Shown: positions 1-10,450 of the stretch, in pieces | How positions within the stretch are numbered: the stretch's first letter is position 1 | Layout of the letters: every line of letters begins with the position of its first letter | DNA from: Agapetus fuscipes | Taxonomy: Eukaryota > Arthropoda > Insecta > Trichoptera > Glossosomatidae | Assembly: GCA_951799405.1 (NCBI GenBank) | Contig: OX637344.1 | Location: forward strand, 17,794,001 to 17,858,000 | Direction: 5' to 3' | Length of the DNA: 64,000 bases | Made by a program: the position numbers and the translations under genes | The notes under the pieces: generated by a model | Told to the model about the DNA's origin: nothing | Database searches by the model: none | Seen by the model: the letters and a program-made list of their open reading frames with translations, nothing else

Positions 1-198
1 TCAAGCAAGACCCAGTTGCTGTAAGGCTGGATGGACCTTTGGTGACCGGTCATTGGTAAAGGTTTTATGAATTTTTCAACCCAGCGAAGAGCAAATTTGA
101 AAATATAAATGGTATATTTTTTGTGCTCCACCGGGAATCGAACCCACAACCTTCTCATTCAGGGTCCGAAGTGTTACCACTGAACTACGGACCGGTCT
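1..198 (-). mobile_element. SINE B copy (cut by window edge)
   Basis: Minus-strand tRNA-headed SINE: A box (gtagttcagtggtaac) and B box (gggttcgattcccggtgg) at 120-198, body with the cttcgctgggttgaaaaatt segment, 3' part running off the left edge. Confidence 0.8.
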
Positions 199-249
199 TT
201 AGCTTTCGATATCAAGTCCGAGGCGTTTACCACTGGACTAAGGGTCGAT

Positions 250-805
250 ATTTTCAAGTATAGTAAAGTAAACTAAAATGCTATTTTAGTTAAATTTTCA
301 TAATATTTAACTCACCGAATTTCACCAGTATATTATATTAGTTAGTTAACTAAGGTTTTAAAAATTATTTTTATAAAAATATTTGTAACCATTCTGCTCC
401 TGAAGATGCCTCATTAGGCGAAAATGTTCGAGCACAAAACAGAAATAAATAAATGAATTAAAACTATGTTTTACCCATTTGAATTTTTAAATAATTAGTT
501 AACTAACGATTTGCAAGATGGCGTCGTCTTCACCGACAGCAGCTGTTTTTTTTTTAATGAGGATACATCATTGAGGATTGCAAACTGAACATTTTTTGTG
601 TCGTTTTCCAGCTTAATGAAGGTTAGGCATTTGATTTTTATAACCAGTGGTTTGGTTTTTAAGGTTTTGAATGGCATTATAATTATTTCTAAGATTGTGG
701 GGCAGGGCTTGTCACTTCGGTAATTCTCGGTTTTAGTTATCTCGAAGTGAGTATTTTGAATAATAGTTAAAGTAATAAAATATAACTAAACTTGAATATA
801 CCGGG
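250..805 (+). repeat. Dispersed repeat, copy 1 (shared with 58030-58440)
   Basis: Long segment including aactaaaatgctattttagt, aagatggcgtcgtcttcacc and ttctcggttttagtta recurs at 58030-58440. This copy is lengthened by an insertion at 354-494. Ends resemble weak inverted repeats around 'ttcaagt'. Likely a nonautonomous DNA element; family unknown. Confidence 0.65.
354..494 (+). mobile_element. Penelope-like 3' fragment with hammerhead-like core
   Basis: 141-bp insertion absent from the sister repeat at 58 kb, flanked by a 12-bp duplication TTAGTTAACTAA (342-353 and 495-506). It contains CTGAAGA (400-406), a GCCT/AGGC hairpin (408-419) and GAAA (420-423), the layout of a hammerhead ribozyme core. 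Such motifs are known in Penelope-like retroelements. Followed by aataaataaa. Confidence 0.6.
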
Positions 806-1015
806 CCTAAGGGAGGTGTATTTTTTACAAACGTAAGCTGCTTCATGATAATGACGGAGTGTTCTGCTGAATGCTCATTAAAGTGAGGACCCTGTAATGG
901 CGGGCAAACGCATTAACTTTTTTACGTCCCTGCTGATGGTCCATTAACAGCTGATGCCGTAAAGCGCGCTCAAATAATTAAGACTAAAGTGAGCTAATTG
1001 GATAATCTATAATCT

Positions 1016-1178
1016 AGGTTGGTATGAGGTTGACCACCCATCCTGTAAATAATGGTTCACTTTGCCAATGTCACCCCTATTTCAGCGAAGGTCGGAAAAA
1101 TTTGCAGGGTTTTTGTTCATTTGAGGTTTGGACTTTAATTTGTAAGTAGGTAGGTACTAATCTAATCTACAAGGTCAA
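1016..1178 (+). repeat. SINE D-like copy, partial
   Basis: ggttggtatgaggttgacca start, ttcactttgccaatgtcacc core, interrupted after 1140 by a taatctaatct tail motif of another copy. Confidence 0.65.
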
Positions 1179-1526
1179 GGAATATACACAACAAATAACA
1201 TTTTAGACATAAATAAATGGATAAGCATTAAAATCAAATACAAAATACTAAATTATAATTTAAAATTAACAAAAATTTGGAAAACTTGAGAAACCACTGC
1301 ATTCAGCATTTATAAGCGCGAACTTACACGTGTTTGTTTGTGGGCATGCATTTGATATGAGTTTTGAATGTTAATATATATTTGCAACTTAGATTATTAC
1401 AAGATTATTTAAAGAATGTGGTGAAAGTAAGAGTGTGAACGGGAAGAAAATAAAGTTTATTAAACCTTTGAATGACATGGTGAGAAATGAGTGGGTTATG
1501 ATTTATGAATGGCTGCGGTGTAACCA

Positions 1527-1625
1527 GTAACGTAACTAAGCTACAAATATAGTGTAACTTCTTGCGGCGTTATCCCTGAAGAGTTTTGCATGTGGCGAGT
1601 GGAACCTATTTATTTTTAACGGGCT
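1527..1625 (-). repeat. SINE A 3' fragment
   Basis: Minus-strand aactaagctac...gttatccctgaag...cctatttatttttaac matches the SINE A 3' half. tRNA head missing. Confidence 0.6.
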
Positions 1626-1736
1626 AGTATGAAAACTGGAGATTGATTTTAAAAATAATTAAAGGAACCCTCATATTATCGTGTATTTTTCTTAGCTCTG
1701 TAGAATTAGTAGAACAATTCATTGAAAGGTCATCTC

Positions 1737-1971
1737 TTATCTAATCTAAGTTGCAAAGATATGTAACATTGGGGATTTACACTAGCATTCTCACAAGCAG
1801 ACACGTGTGAGTTCGCGCTTAAACATGCAACAGGACTTACAGCATAAAAACCCATATCTCAAATGGACAAACACCCTGCAAATCTTGCCGTCCTTCCCTG
1901 AAACAGGGGTGACATTGTCAAAGTGAACCATTTTTTACACCATGGACGGTCAGCCGCATACCAACCTATTA
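1737..1971 (-). repeat. SINE D-like copy
   Basis: Minus-strand copy from aatctaagttgcaaagat to ataccaacctattag with the conserved cctgcaaatcttgccgtcc centre. Confidence 0.75.
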
Positions 1972-2285
1972 GTCATCTTTGAATCAAATGGTGGATAAGC
2001 CAAGCAAGCACTGCAGGACGTTGAACTGTTGAGTGTTTCCTCACACGCATTGTAGCTGCGTGTGTATGCAGCAGTCAGGGAAGTGTTTTATGTGTCCTGG
2101 GGGGCGCAGACCTCAGCGGGGGCGCGACATATATTACTGAATTAGCAGCAAGCAGGGCGCGTAGCGCTCCGCCCCTAGTGCGGGGACCTGGGGGTCAAGC
2201 AGGCTAACTAGGGACTACCTGTGATCATTATAAAACTCTACTCAAAATACAATGAGGAGGAATGTACCATTGTCGCATATAAATG
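1972..2285. other. No gene recognised
   Basis: GC-richer stretch (gggggcgcagacctcagc at 2100) between repeats. No ORF with recognisable protein similarity, no RNA gene. Confidence 0.5.
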
Positions 2286-2289
2286 CTTA

Positions 2290-2735
2290 GATCATCATCA
2301 TCGTCCTAAGCTCGACAGCCATGGGAGGGTTTGGCTGAATCCAGGAGTTTCTTCCATTCTTGTCAATTTGTTTTCCAATTTCTCACTTGACTTAAAGACG
2401 TATCCGCGTCGACGCTGTCAATCCATCGCATTTTGGGCCTTCCTGGTCTTCTACCTTCCTGTAGGCCTGAGAGTGTGAGGAGTTTTGTAGGGTTGTTGTC
2501 GTCCATTCTGATTATGTGACCAGCCCATCTCAAGCGCCCCACTTTGCTGGAGCTGATCACATCTGGTTCTATATAGATATCGTACAACTCTCGGTTATAT
2601 CGACGACGCCAACCATTGGGATCTCTCACAGAGCCGTAGATTAATCTAAGGATCCTTCTTAAAAATGCTGCGATGGACCCTTCAGTGGTATTGTCATCCC
2701 CCAGGTTTCAGAAGCGTATGTTAGGACTGGCTTGA
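2290..2735 (-). mobile_element. RTE-type LINE 3' end, frameshifted
   Basis: Minus strand: LIKPVLTYASETW, a frameshift, then RILRLIYGSVRDPN, LRWAGHIIRMDD and GRPGRPKMRW, the C-terminal LINE domain. Ends in a GAT-type tail (2293-2303). Broken by frameshift and 5' truncation. Confidence 0.75.
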
Positions 2736-2766
2736 TCAGAGTTTTGTATGTTTTTATTTTTTATTT

Positions 2767-2925
2767 AAAAAAAAAAATAGATTTGTGGAAAGGAATGCAA
2801 TCCACCAACCTATTTTACCTGGCCAGTTGTCTTCATGCGAAAGCAGAAGCTTGTGTGCATGCAACGGCATCTGTTGAACCAGGATCGAAGTTATCGTCGC
2901 GGGATTCGAACCAACGTTATCCGGT
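2767..2925 (-). mobile_element. SINE C copy, 5'-truncated
   Basis: Poly-A end, agatttgtggaaaggaatgc, then the ggcatctgttgaaccagg segment, up to a B-box-like gattcgaaccaacgtt. The A-box half of the tRNA head is missing. Confidence 0.65.
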
Positions 2926-3118
2926 GATTAAACGTTTTTGTGATTTTTTTTTAAATTTGAACCTTAAATGTTAAGATTAGCGAATCAAAAAATATATCAA
3001 AGAATCCGATTGCGACCAAAGTGTTCATCCAAAGAATATATTATGTGAAAGGAAAATGAGGCAAGGGAACATCGAGAAAAGTGGGTCTTTAATAGTAGAA
3101 GAATAGTGAAATAAAAAA

Positions 3119-3324
3119 ACGCAACTAAGCTACACATATAGTGCAAGTTTGTGCCACTTGTGGCGAGTGAACCTATTTATTTTTACAGGTAAGGGGGACA
3201 GCATTACACCTACTACTTCAGTTGAAGTGGGGCTTTCCCAGCTGCCGAGGCGGGTTGTACTCGTTTCTTGTGAAGGCTAAGTAAACCTTGCTGGTATTTT
3301 ATTTTGAGTTTGACACCGAAACGG
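3119..3324 (-). repeat. SINE A copy lacking its tRNA head
   Basis: Minus-strand body of SINE A (gttgaagtggggctttccca with cttgtgaaggctaagtaaac) ending at acaccgaaacgg. The A and B boxes are replaced by the tandem repeat that starts at 3325. Confidence 0.65.
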
Positions 3325-3330
3325 AATAGT

Positions 3331-3452
3331 TATTTATGCCACTGCCTAGTAATGATAGTCTTTGTAACACGAGTGCTAGTTTGTGCCATGAGGCGCAGCC
3401 GAATGGCACAATAGACAGCAAGAGTGTTACAAAGACTTATTACGTGCAGTGG
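3331..3452. repeat. Foldback (imperfect palindrome), unit 1
   Basis: tatgccactgc near 3335 pairs with gcagtggcata near 3452. Inside, agtctttgtaacac pairs with gtgttacaaagact and tgtgccat with atggcaca around a gaggcgcagccga loop. A partner occurs at 4324-4452 and a shorter relative at 28565-28635. Confidence 0.7.
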
Positions 3453-3584
3453 CATACAATACTTTTTCTACGAACATGAAATAAATAACAAAATAGTAAA
3501 TAATAGTCATTATAATATATTCGTCCATTTGAAGTAATTAATACCCCACCTTTGTCAAACCGTATAATTTATCATTCCCCTCGA

Positions 3585-3805
3585 TTATCTAATCTAATCT
3601 GCAAAGATATATTACATTTGGGATTCATTTTAAATTTATGCCCACAAGCAGACACATATAAGGTTGCGCTTATACATGCCGCATATAAGGGTTAATATTC
3701 AAACCCAAAACTCAAATGCTCTGCAACCACTGAAGCAGGGGTGTCATTGGCAAAGTGAACCAAGTTTTTACAGCATAGATGGTCAACCTCATACCAACCT
3801 ATTAG
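3585..3805 (-). repeat. SINE D-like copy in duplication unit 1
   Basis: Minus strand, from tatctaatctaatctgcaaa to ataccaacctattagc. Diverged. Confidence 0.65.
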
Positions 3806-4217
3806 CCAAGTAACTGTTTAAATTTGTTATTTTTTTTGCGGTGCAAATATTTTGCATTATTTACTTTCAAGCCTTCTGTTTTCCTTCGAAAAAAGGAAAG
3901 CTACAACTTGGAGTATTTTGATAAATAACATTGATGAATTATTACACTTTTAACAATTTTTATTTGACTCTACGCATAAAATATATTATTCATTTTCATT
4001 TGAACCAAGATTGAACATAGTGGGGAGGAACTATCAATAAATTGAAAATATTCATGTAATGGCTGACGTTTAAACGTGGTTGCTATGGAAACGGCCAATA
4101 ATAGTTTGTTATCGGTCGCTTAGAAGGATAGCCTCATACAAGATTGATACTCGAAATTCAAAAATGGTTCCATTTCTGACAATGCGCATGCGCACATTTT
4201 CATTTCAACACCTTTAT

Positions 4218-4246
4218 CAGTTGCGTAATGTAACATTACGCAACTG
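4218..4246. repeat. Perfect 13-bp palindrome
   Basis: CAGTTGCGTAATG, spacer taa, then its exact inverse. The homologous site in unit 2 (about 5200-5228) has ggttgcataatg with its inverse: both arms changed together at the same position. Confidence 0.7.
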
Positions 4247-4579
4247 GTGTGGAAATGTATAGCATTGTCATTGCGTTAGCCGTTTTGTAATTAGTAAATT
4301 ACCAAATGGGAGTAGAAAATAGTTATTTATGCCACTGCCAAGTAATGATAGTCTTTTTTACACTAGTGCTAGTTTGTGCCATGAGGCGCAGCCGAATGGC
4401 ACAATAGAAAGCACGAGTGTTACAAAGACTAATTACGTGCAGTGGCATACAATACTTTTTCTACGACCATGAGAGAATTAACAAAATAGTGAATAATAGT
4501 CATTATAATGTACTCGTCCATTTGAAGTAATTAAAACCTTACCTTTGTCAAAACGTGTGATTTATCATTCCCTTCGATT

Positions 4580-4800
4580 ATCTAATCTAACCTAAGTTGT
4601 AAAAATAAATTATATTTAGGTTTCATATTGAATTCATGCCCACAAGCCGACACATATGTATAAGGTCGCGCTTTTACATCCTGCATATAAGCTTAAACAT
4701 TCAAACCCAAAACTCAAATAAACATATGCCCTGCGTTTGTATTGGCAGGTGAACCAAATTTGTACAGCATAGGTGATCAACCTCATACTCACCTATTAAC
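4580..4800 (-). repeat. SINE D-like copy in duplication unit 2
   Basis: Counterpart of 3585-3805, with a deletion around 4740. Confidence 0.6.
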
Positions 4801-5336
4801 CAAGTAACTTTTTGAGTTTGTTTATTTTTTGCGGTGAAATTTTTTGTATTGTTTTCCTTTCAAGCCTTTTATTTTCCATTGAAAAAAGGAAAGCTTTATT
4901 TGGAGCAATCCGATAAATAAATTCGATAAATTTTAGCACTATTAACAATTTTTATTTGACTCTACACATAAAATATACTTATTTATTTTCATCTGAACAG
5001 GGCTGAAAGTCTCATCACCACGGTAATTCCTACCTACCGAATATCACTAATATTGTATGAAGCCTAATCAGCTGATCGCTTGCGGCCATCTTGGATTGAC
5101 AGGTCTTCATACCCCCATACAAGGTTGACATTTGAAATTAAAAAATGGTTCCAATTCTGACAATGCGCATGCGCACATGTTCATTTTAACACGGTTACCG
5201 GTTGCATAATGTAACATTATGCAACGGGTGTAGAAATGTATGGCATTGTGATTGCGTTAGCCGTTTTGTAATTAGTAAATTACCAAATGGGAGTAGAAAA
5301 AATCATTTGAGACACCGAGAGTCCTTGAGTGACTTC

Positions 5337-5577
5337 CTTGACTTATAGGTTGGTATGAGGCTGACCACCCATACTGTAAAAAATGGTTCACTTTGCCAAT
5401 GTCACCCCTGTTTCGGGGAATGTCGGCAAGAGTTGCAGGGCTTATGTTCATTTGAGGTTTGGATTTTATTTGTAAGTTCACAATCAGCATTTGTAAGCGC
5501 GAACTACACGTGTTTGTTTGTGGGCATACATCTGAGAGCTTTGAATGAATATATCCTTGCAACTTAGATTATAGATT
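5337..5577 (+). repeat. SINE D-like copy, near full length
   Basis: ttgacttataggttggtatg start, ggttcactttgccaatgtca core, ends tgcaacttagattatagatt. Confidence 0.8.
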
Positions 5578-5635
5578 ATAGAGCCCGAGCTCTCGGCATG
5601 GAATGCAAGCACTTTACCAACTGATGAATTTCGCG
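5578..5635 (-). repeat. SINE A head fragment
   Basis: cccgagctctcggcatggaa on the plus strand is the inverse of the SINE A tRNA head. Body missing. Confidence 0.5.
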
Positions 5636-5642
5636 AACCGAA

Positions 5643-5775
5643 ATACCTTGACTTATAAGTTAGTATGAGGCTGTAAACCACCCATACTGTAAAATATGTC
5701 TCACTTTGCCAATGACACTCCGGTTTCAGGGAAGATCGGCAAAAGTTGCAGGGCTTATGTTCATATGAGATTTGG
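5643..5775 (+). repeat. SINE D-like copy, 5' half
   Basis: ccttgacttataagttagta start. Truncated after agatttggattttata, where a SINE C follows. Confidence 0.7.
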
Positions 5776-5805
5776 ATTTTATATTTATTTTTATATTCAT
5801 CTTTT

Positions 5806-6029
5806 AAAAAATTGATTTGTGAAGAGGAATGCAATTCACTTAACTATTCTGCATTGCCAAAAACAAGTATTAATATTATTAATTAATAATTCATTTTTGT
5901 TTATTATAATGAATTATTAATAAATAATTATCCAATAGCATCTGTTGAACCAGGGTCCAAAATTATGGTCAAAATTCTAAATACGCTAGAAAGATCAGCC
6001 CGCTTGGCTCTCTCGGCCATAACACCAAC
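5806..6029 (-). mobile_element. SINE C copy
   Basis: Minus strand: 3' end aaaaaattgatttgtgaaga, AT-rich palindromic middle (taataattcatt), ctgttgaaccagggtc, and head inverse ggctctctcggccataacac. Confidence 0.75.
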
Positions 6030-6382
6030 ATGCAGCATTTGTAAGCGCGAAGTTACACGTGTCTGCTTGTGGGCCCGTATTTAGTATGAATTTCAAATGT
6101 TAACGCATGTTTGCAACTTAGATTACAGATGATAAAGGCGCTGCGGTGCAAGCTCCCGCTTTGTATGGCGGCGCCGTTTAATTTCGATACATTGTTTTCA
6201 CATAAAACAAAAGTTATTTAATTTGCAACGCTACCCCGCGTTGTATAGATGTAGTATTTGTATGTTAAATGCTAGAAGGCTGAGTACACATGTGTGTACA
6301 CGTGTGCGTGAAGCCTCCACAGCCCGCACACACGGGGACTACAGGAAAGTGGTAAGTGGCAAATATTAAGTAGGAAGTAGTC

Positions 6383-6641
6383 GGTGTTATGGCCGAGGGG
6401 GCCAAGTGGGCTGGTCTTTCTAGCGTGTTTGGAATAGAACAACGTTGGTTCGATCCCCGCCTGGGTCATTTGGTCATAACTTTTAACCTGGTTCAACAGA
6501 TGTTATTGGGTAATATTAATTAATAATTCATTAAAATAAACAATAATGAATTATTAATTGATGATATTAATACCTGTTTCTGGCCTGGCAGAATAGGTTG
6601 GTGAATTGCATTCCTCTTCACAAATCTATTTAAAAAAAAAG
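6383..6641 (+). mobile_element. SINE C copy, full length
   Basis: Head ggtgttatggccgagggggc (A-box of Leu/Ser tRNA type) and B box ggttcgatccccgcctgg, then attcattaaaataaacaata and a poly-A end. The long head spacing fits a tRNA with a long variable arm. Shared with 58996-59252 and 60295-60577. Confidence 0.85.
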
Positions 6642-6710
6642 TAAGTAATAAAAGTGTAAAGGTTGGTGTATTTACATTGTGAAGATTTATTTTAAATTAA
6701 TAATGCCTTG

Positions 6711-6910
6711 ACTTGAATAATGTAATGACCACCCATGCTGTAGAAAATGGTTCACTTTGTCAATGTCCCCCCTGTTTCAGGGAAGGACGGCAAGAGTTGC
6801 TGGGTTAATGTCTATTTGAGAGTTTTATGTTATAGGTTCACATGCGGCATGTGCAAGCGCAAATAAGTACGTGTCTGCTTATGCGAATACATAATAATGT
6901 GAATCCCCGA
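6711..6910 (+). repeat. SINE D-like copy
   Basis: atgaccacccatgctgtaga, core ttcactttgtcaatgtcccc, ends near cgatgtagcatatctttt. Start region deleted. Confidence 0.7.
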
Positions 6911-7060
6911 TGTAGCATATCTTTTATTTATTTAGTTAAAGGGTTTAAATGTGGTTTAAACCAAACACTGTTCTATATTTTCACTTTTATAATTTTTATT
7001 TTTAAATTTTACTAACGTTTTTGATCTTAGATCATCGTCTAAAATTTTGAAGAATATCTT
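6911..7060 (-). repeat. Penelope-like 3' fragment, degraded
   Basis: Minus strand contains gacgatgatctaagatcaa followed by aaacgtt, resembling the CTGAAGATGATC..GATCGAAAACGTT core at 9805-9832 with substitutions in the catalytic bases. Confidence 0.4.
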
Positions 7061-7069
7061 TGTTTGCTC

Positions 7070-7676
7070 AATACTGTAAAAAAATGTTTCACTTTGCCAA
7101 TGTCACCCCTGTTCCAGGGAAGGTCGGCAAGAGTTGCAGGGCTTATGTTCATTTGAGATCGGGTTGTATATTGTAGGTTCACATGCGGCATGTTTAAGCC
7201 CGAATTTATTTGTGTCTGCTTGTGGGAATGCATTTAATATAAATCTGAAATGTAATATATTGTTACGAAATTAGGGTTCAAAAGACTTTCAAATTAAAAT
7301 ACACAGGTCTTCTTATACAGTTGTTTATTTTACACTTTTAAATAATTTATTTTCACAAAGCTTTCTCGACTATTCCACTTGTTTTCTGTTCACTGATCAA
7401 GTTAGTTCTATGTGTTTGTAAATCTCGTATGATACTGCTGGCCCTGCAAGCCACTGGCACCCTTCTTATACTCTTTAAAACAGTACAATCTAGACCTATA
7501 TTTGCTAGACAGTTCCAGAAAGGCATAGTAATTATTATTTCTCGATGCTGCACGTATTTTATTCAATGATTCCTACCCACACAATACAATACAGAATTCC
7601 TATAACTAATACCTACTTATTTTAAACATCTATATTTCATATTTACATAACAATATCTTTGCAACGTAGATTATAG
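7070..7676 (+). repeat. SINE D-like copy interrupted by an LTR-like insertion
   Basis: 5' part 7070-7260 (ttcactttgccaatgtcacc, gaaggtcggcaagagttgca), 3' part 7653-7676 (atatctttgcaacgtagatt). The two halves join at ATAT. Confidence 0.75.
7261..7652. mobile_element. Putative solo LTR (392 bp)
   Basis: Starts TGTTACGAAATTAG and ends TTTACATAACA (TG...CA, 7-bp inverted ends), with a 4-bp ATAT duplication (7257-7260, 7653-7656), inside a SINE D-like copy. A 4-bp ATAT target is typical of Ty3/Gypsy elements of insects. The minus-strand frame inside it is not recognised. Confidence 0.6.
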
Positions 7677-7685
7677 ATTATATAA

Positions 7686-7758
7686 TTGATAATGTTGGTA
7701 CCTGTTTCTAGCCAGGCAAAACAAGTTGGTGCATTGCATTCCTCTTCACAAATCTGGC
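7686..7758 (+). repeat. SINE C 3' fragment
   Basis: taattgataatgttggtacc then cattcctcttcacaaatct, the last 70 bp of SINE C. Confidence 0.65.
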
Positions 7759-8199
7759 CAGGTTTACTCAGCCTTCCCAATAAAATGTGAAAATAAAAAG
7801 TTGCACACGCTGCATGCACTATACGTGCAGCTTATTTATGTGATTTTTTCATACTTCATCACATTTCCTAAAGAAATGCTGGATTATCGACTTCGATTTT
7901 CTATTCGGCGTACGTTAAAAACATGTCGCTGAAATGCTTGTTTGGTTTATCTACCATTTTATTTAAAGATGACCTCAAAATGAAATCGTCTTAAGAATCG
8001 CATTCTACACAATCTGAGTTAAGAAAAAACGTAAAACATGATAATGTGAGAGTTGTTTAATATTTTCAAAATTAATTTCCAGCATTCTGGATGAAATGAA
8101 AGAAGTACTTATGTAAGGACAGGAAGAAGTGGCGGCTAATCTGCAATGTTGATTTGTAATGTTGGCTTATTCATTTATGTTCATAATTTGTATAGGGGT

Positions 8200-8200
8200 G

Positions 8201-8231
<31 letters not shown>

Positions 8232-8870
8232 TCCCTCCATTAGTAACCCTAATGGGGGGGAGCTTATTAGTGTGTACCACTTATACAGTATACCACACTT
8301 AAAATAAAATTTACAAAATAATAATTATACATACCTACATCTTTTTTTATTTTTATTTTTTAATTATACACTACACTCTCATTTTCTTTATCTAAGAATT
8401 TCATTTATATTTAAAGCTATATTTACCCATTTAAAACAACTCTATGTATAAATTTGAAAAATAAATGTCTAAGTTCAATCTGTAAAATTTCATATTTTGG
8501 AGGTGGCCAAGGCAATCCTAGTGTTATACATTCTATATAAAATTGTATCCGAACATTGTCATAATTTTTGCAAAAAAAAAGTATATGGTCTGAATTTTCA
8601 ATGATATTATCTTCACAACTACAATTTGGATTATCTACAATTTTGAAGCGATTTAAATACTCCCTAAATTTACCATGGCCTGACAAATGCTGTGTAATAC
8701 TAAAATCCAAACACAAATTTTTCACCCCCCTACGGTTCTCTACACTCTGGAAGTAGGTTTTAGTATGGGCACCTTTGGTTGTAGTAGCCCAGACTTCCTC
8801 CCAAGAATGTATTGATTGATGTATAGGGAAGTATTGACTTTTTTGTATAGATTTCTTTTTAAGGTTTTGT
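8200..8870 (-). mobile_element. R1/Jockey-type LINE 3' end, 5'-truncated
   Basis: Minus strand: poly-A tail (8201-8226) and the C-terminal domain ending at 8423. The open frame extends upstream of the first Met to about 8870 through SWEEVWATTTKGAHTKTYFQ. HLSGHGKFREYLNRF and CSCEDN...DHILFFC match the Cys/His C-terminal motif of these LINEs. Confidence 0.75.
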
Positions 8871-8908
8871 TGTTTTTAAATACTTAAATGTTATTTATTT
8901 TTTTGTAT

Positions 8909-9150
8909 TCCTTGACTTATAAGTTGGTGTGAGGCTGACCACCCATACTGTAAACAATGGTTCACTTTGCTAATGTCACCCCTTTGTCAGGGAAGGTCGG
9001 CAAAAGTTATAGGGCTTATGTTCATTTGAGGTTTGGATTTTATTTGTCAGTAAACATTCAGCATTTGTAAGCGCGAACTACACGTTTTTGTTTGTGGGCA
9101 TGCATTTGAGAGCCTTAAATGTTAATATATCTCTGCAACTTAGATTATAG
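8909..9150 (+). repeat. SINE D-like copy, near full length
   Basis: ttccttgacttataagttgg start to gcaacttagattatagattc. Confidence 0.8.
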
Positions 9151-9463
9151 ATTCATAAGACACATTAGTCCAGTACACATGTGAAATTAACTCTGTTGCA
9201 CATAAGACAAATAAGCAGTAAGGTGACGAAGTGTCACTAATGCTATCCTGGTGTGAACCGCATCTCCTGGTGGGGGAGTGAGACTCGCCTACGGCAGCTA
9301 GCAACTAAGTTGGTTGCTAGGCGGAACATTTAGGCGGGATGGGAATGAAGACGAAGTATCTAAATATTTCATATTTATTCTGATTACTATACATTTTTAT
9401 ATACTCGTATTTTGCATTACTAACATTGTGAAAATGATGAATTGATATTTTGTACCTAGGACT
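9151..9463. other. No gene recognised
   Basis: Unassigned sequence between SINE D and SINE B copies; cataagacacattagtccag (9157) recurs near 24818 and 48748, so it is also repeat-derived. Confidence 0.4.
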
Positions 9464-9710
9464 TGACCGGTCCGTAGTCCAGTGGTAACATTTCGGACTC
9501 GTAAATGGAAGGTTGTGGGTTCGAATCCCGGCGGGGCACAAAAAATATACCATTTATATTTTCAAATTTGCTCTTCGCTGGGTTGAAAAGTTCATAAACC
9601 TTTACCAAAGACCGGTCATCGAAAGGTCCATCCAGCCTTACAGCAACTGGGTCTTGCTTGAGGATTGGCGCTTTCTGCAGCGATGACCAAGCTCGCAGAG
9701 GGCTCTTGAG
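9464..9710 (+). mobile_element. SINE B copy
   Basis: Head gaccggtccgtagtccagtg (A box) and gggttcgaatcccggcgg (B box), body ctcttcgctgggttgaaaag, to aagctcgcagagggctc. Confidence 0.85.
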
Positions 9711-9754
9711 GTGTGATAAACACAAAAACAGCGCTCACTAAAACAATCAGCCTA

Positions 9755-9895
9755 ATTCAATTTTTAATTAGGACGGCTAACATATTTTTTAAATCTTTTT
9801 GTATCTGAAGATGATCGAGGGATCGAAAACGTTCGCTTATATTAATTAAAGTAAAATTAATAATTGAGTGAAAATAAAGCAGCGATTTAGTAGAC
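9755..9895 (+). repeat. Penelope-like 3' fragment with hammerhead-like core
   Basis: CTGAAGA (9805-9811), GATC/GATC hairpin with GAGG loop (9813-9824) and GAAA (9825-9828), then acgttcgc and aaataaa. Same arrangement as at 400-423 with a different helix II. Confidence 0.55.
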
Positions 9896-9948
9896 TTATT
9901 TTTTATATGCTTCTTTGTTTTGCATGTATCATATTTCGTTTCATAGAA

Positions 9949-10113
9949 AGGTGGCAAGAGTTGCAAGTTTACGTTCATGCAAGATTTGGGTTTTTATTTT
10001 GTAAGTAGGTACACATGCAGTAGCTGTAAGCGCACATACACGTGCGCGCTTATGAGCATGTATGAAATATGAATCTAAAATTGTAGCATATATTTGCCAC
10101 TTAGATTAAAGAT
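9949..10113 (+). repeat. SINE D-like copy, 5'-truncated
   Basis: ggtggcaagagttgcaagtt to atttgccacttagattaaag. Confidence 0.6.
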
Positions 10114-10117
10114 TATT

Positions 10118-10360
10118 ATTTGGTTGGTATGAGGCTGACAACCTATGCTGTACAAACTTGGTTCACTTTTGCCAACGCCCCTAGGTTTCAAGGAAAGGCG
10201 GTAGGAGTTGCAAGGTTTATGTTCATGTGAGGTTTGATTTATTGTGTATGTACACATGCAGCATGTGTAAGCGCGAACTTAGGTACATGTGCCGGCTTGT
10301 GGTCATGCATTAAATAAGAGCTTTAAATGTCAATATATCTTTGCAACGTAGATTATAGTA
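10118..10360 (+). repeat. SINE D-like copy
   Basis: ggttggtatgaggctgacaa start to atctttgcaacgtagattat. Confidence 0.75.
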
Positions 10361-10374
10361 GATAAATCAATTGA

Positions 10375-10450
10375 TGATGATGTAAATATGTGTTTCTGGG
10401 CAGGCAAAAATGGATTGGTGAATTGCATTCCTCTTCGAAAATTTATTTCA
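10375..10450 (+). repeat. SINE C 3' fragment
   Basis: gatgatgtaaatatgtgttt then ttgcattcctcttcgaaaat. Confidence 0.6.

Larger units (their letters stand above)
3325..5302. repeat. Tandem duplication, two ~985-bp units
   Basis: Unit 1 (3325-4317) and unit 2 (4318-5302) share sequence end to end: aatagttatttatgccactg at the start, attagtaaattaccaaatgg at the end. Both carry a foldback, a SINE D-like copy and a short palindrome. Divergence of roughly 10-15 % and indels by eye, so not recent. Confidence 0.8.

Noticed and set aside
7353..7553. 66-codon minus-strand frame
   Set aside because: Inside the putative solo LTR, no recognisable similarity.
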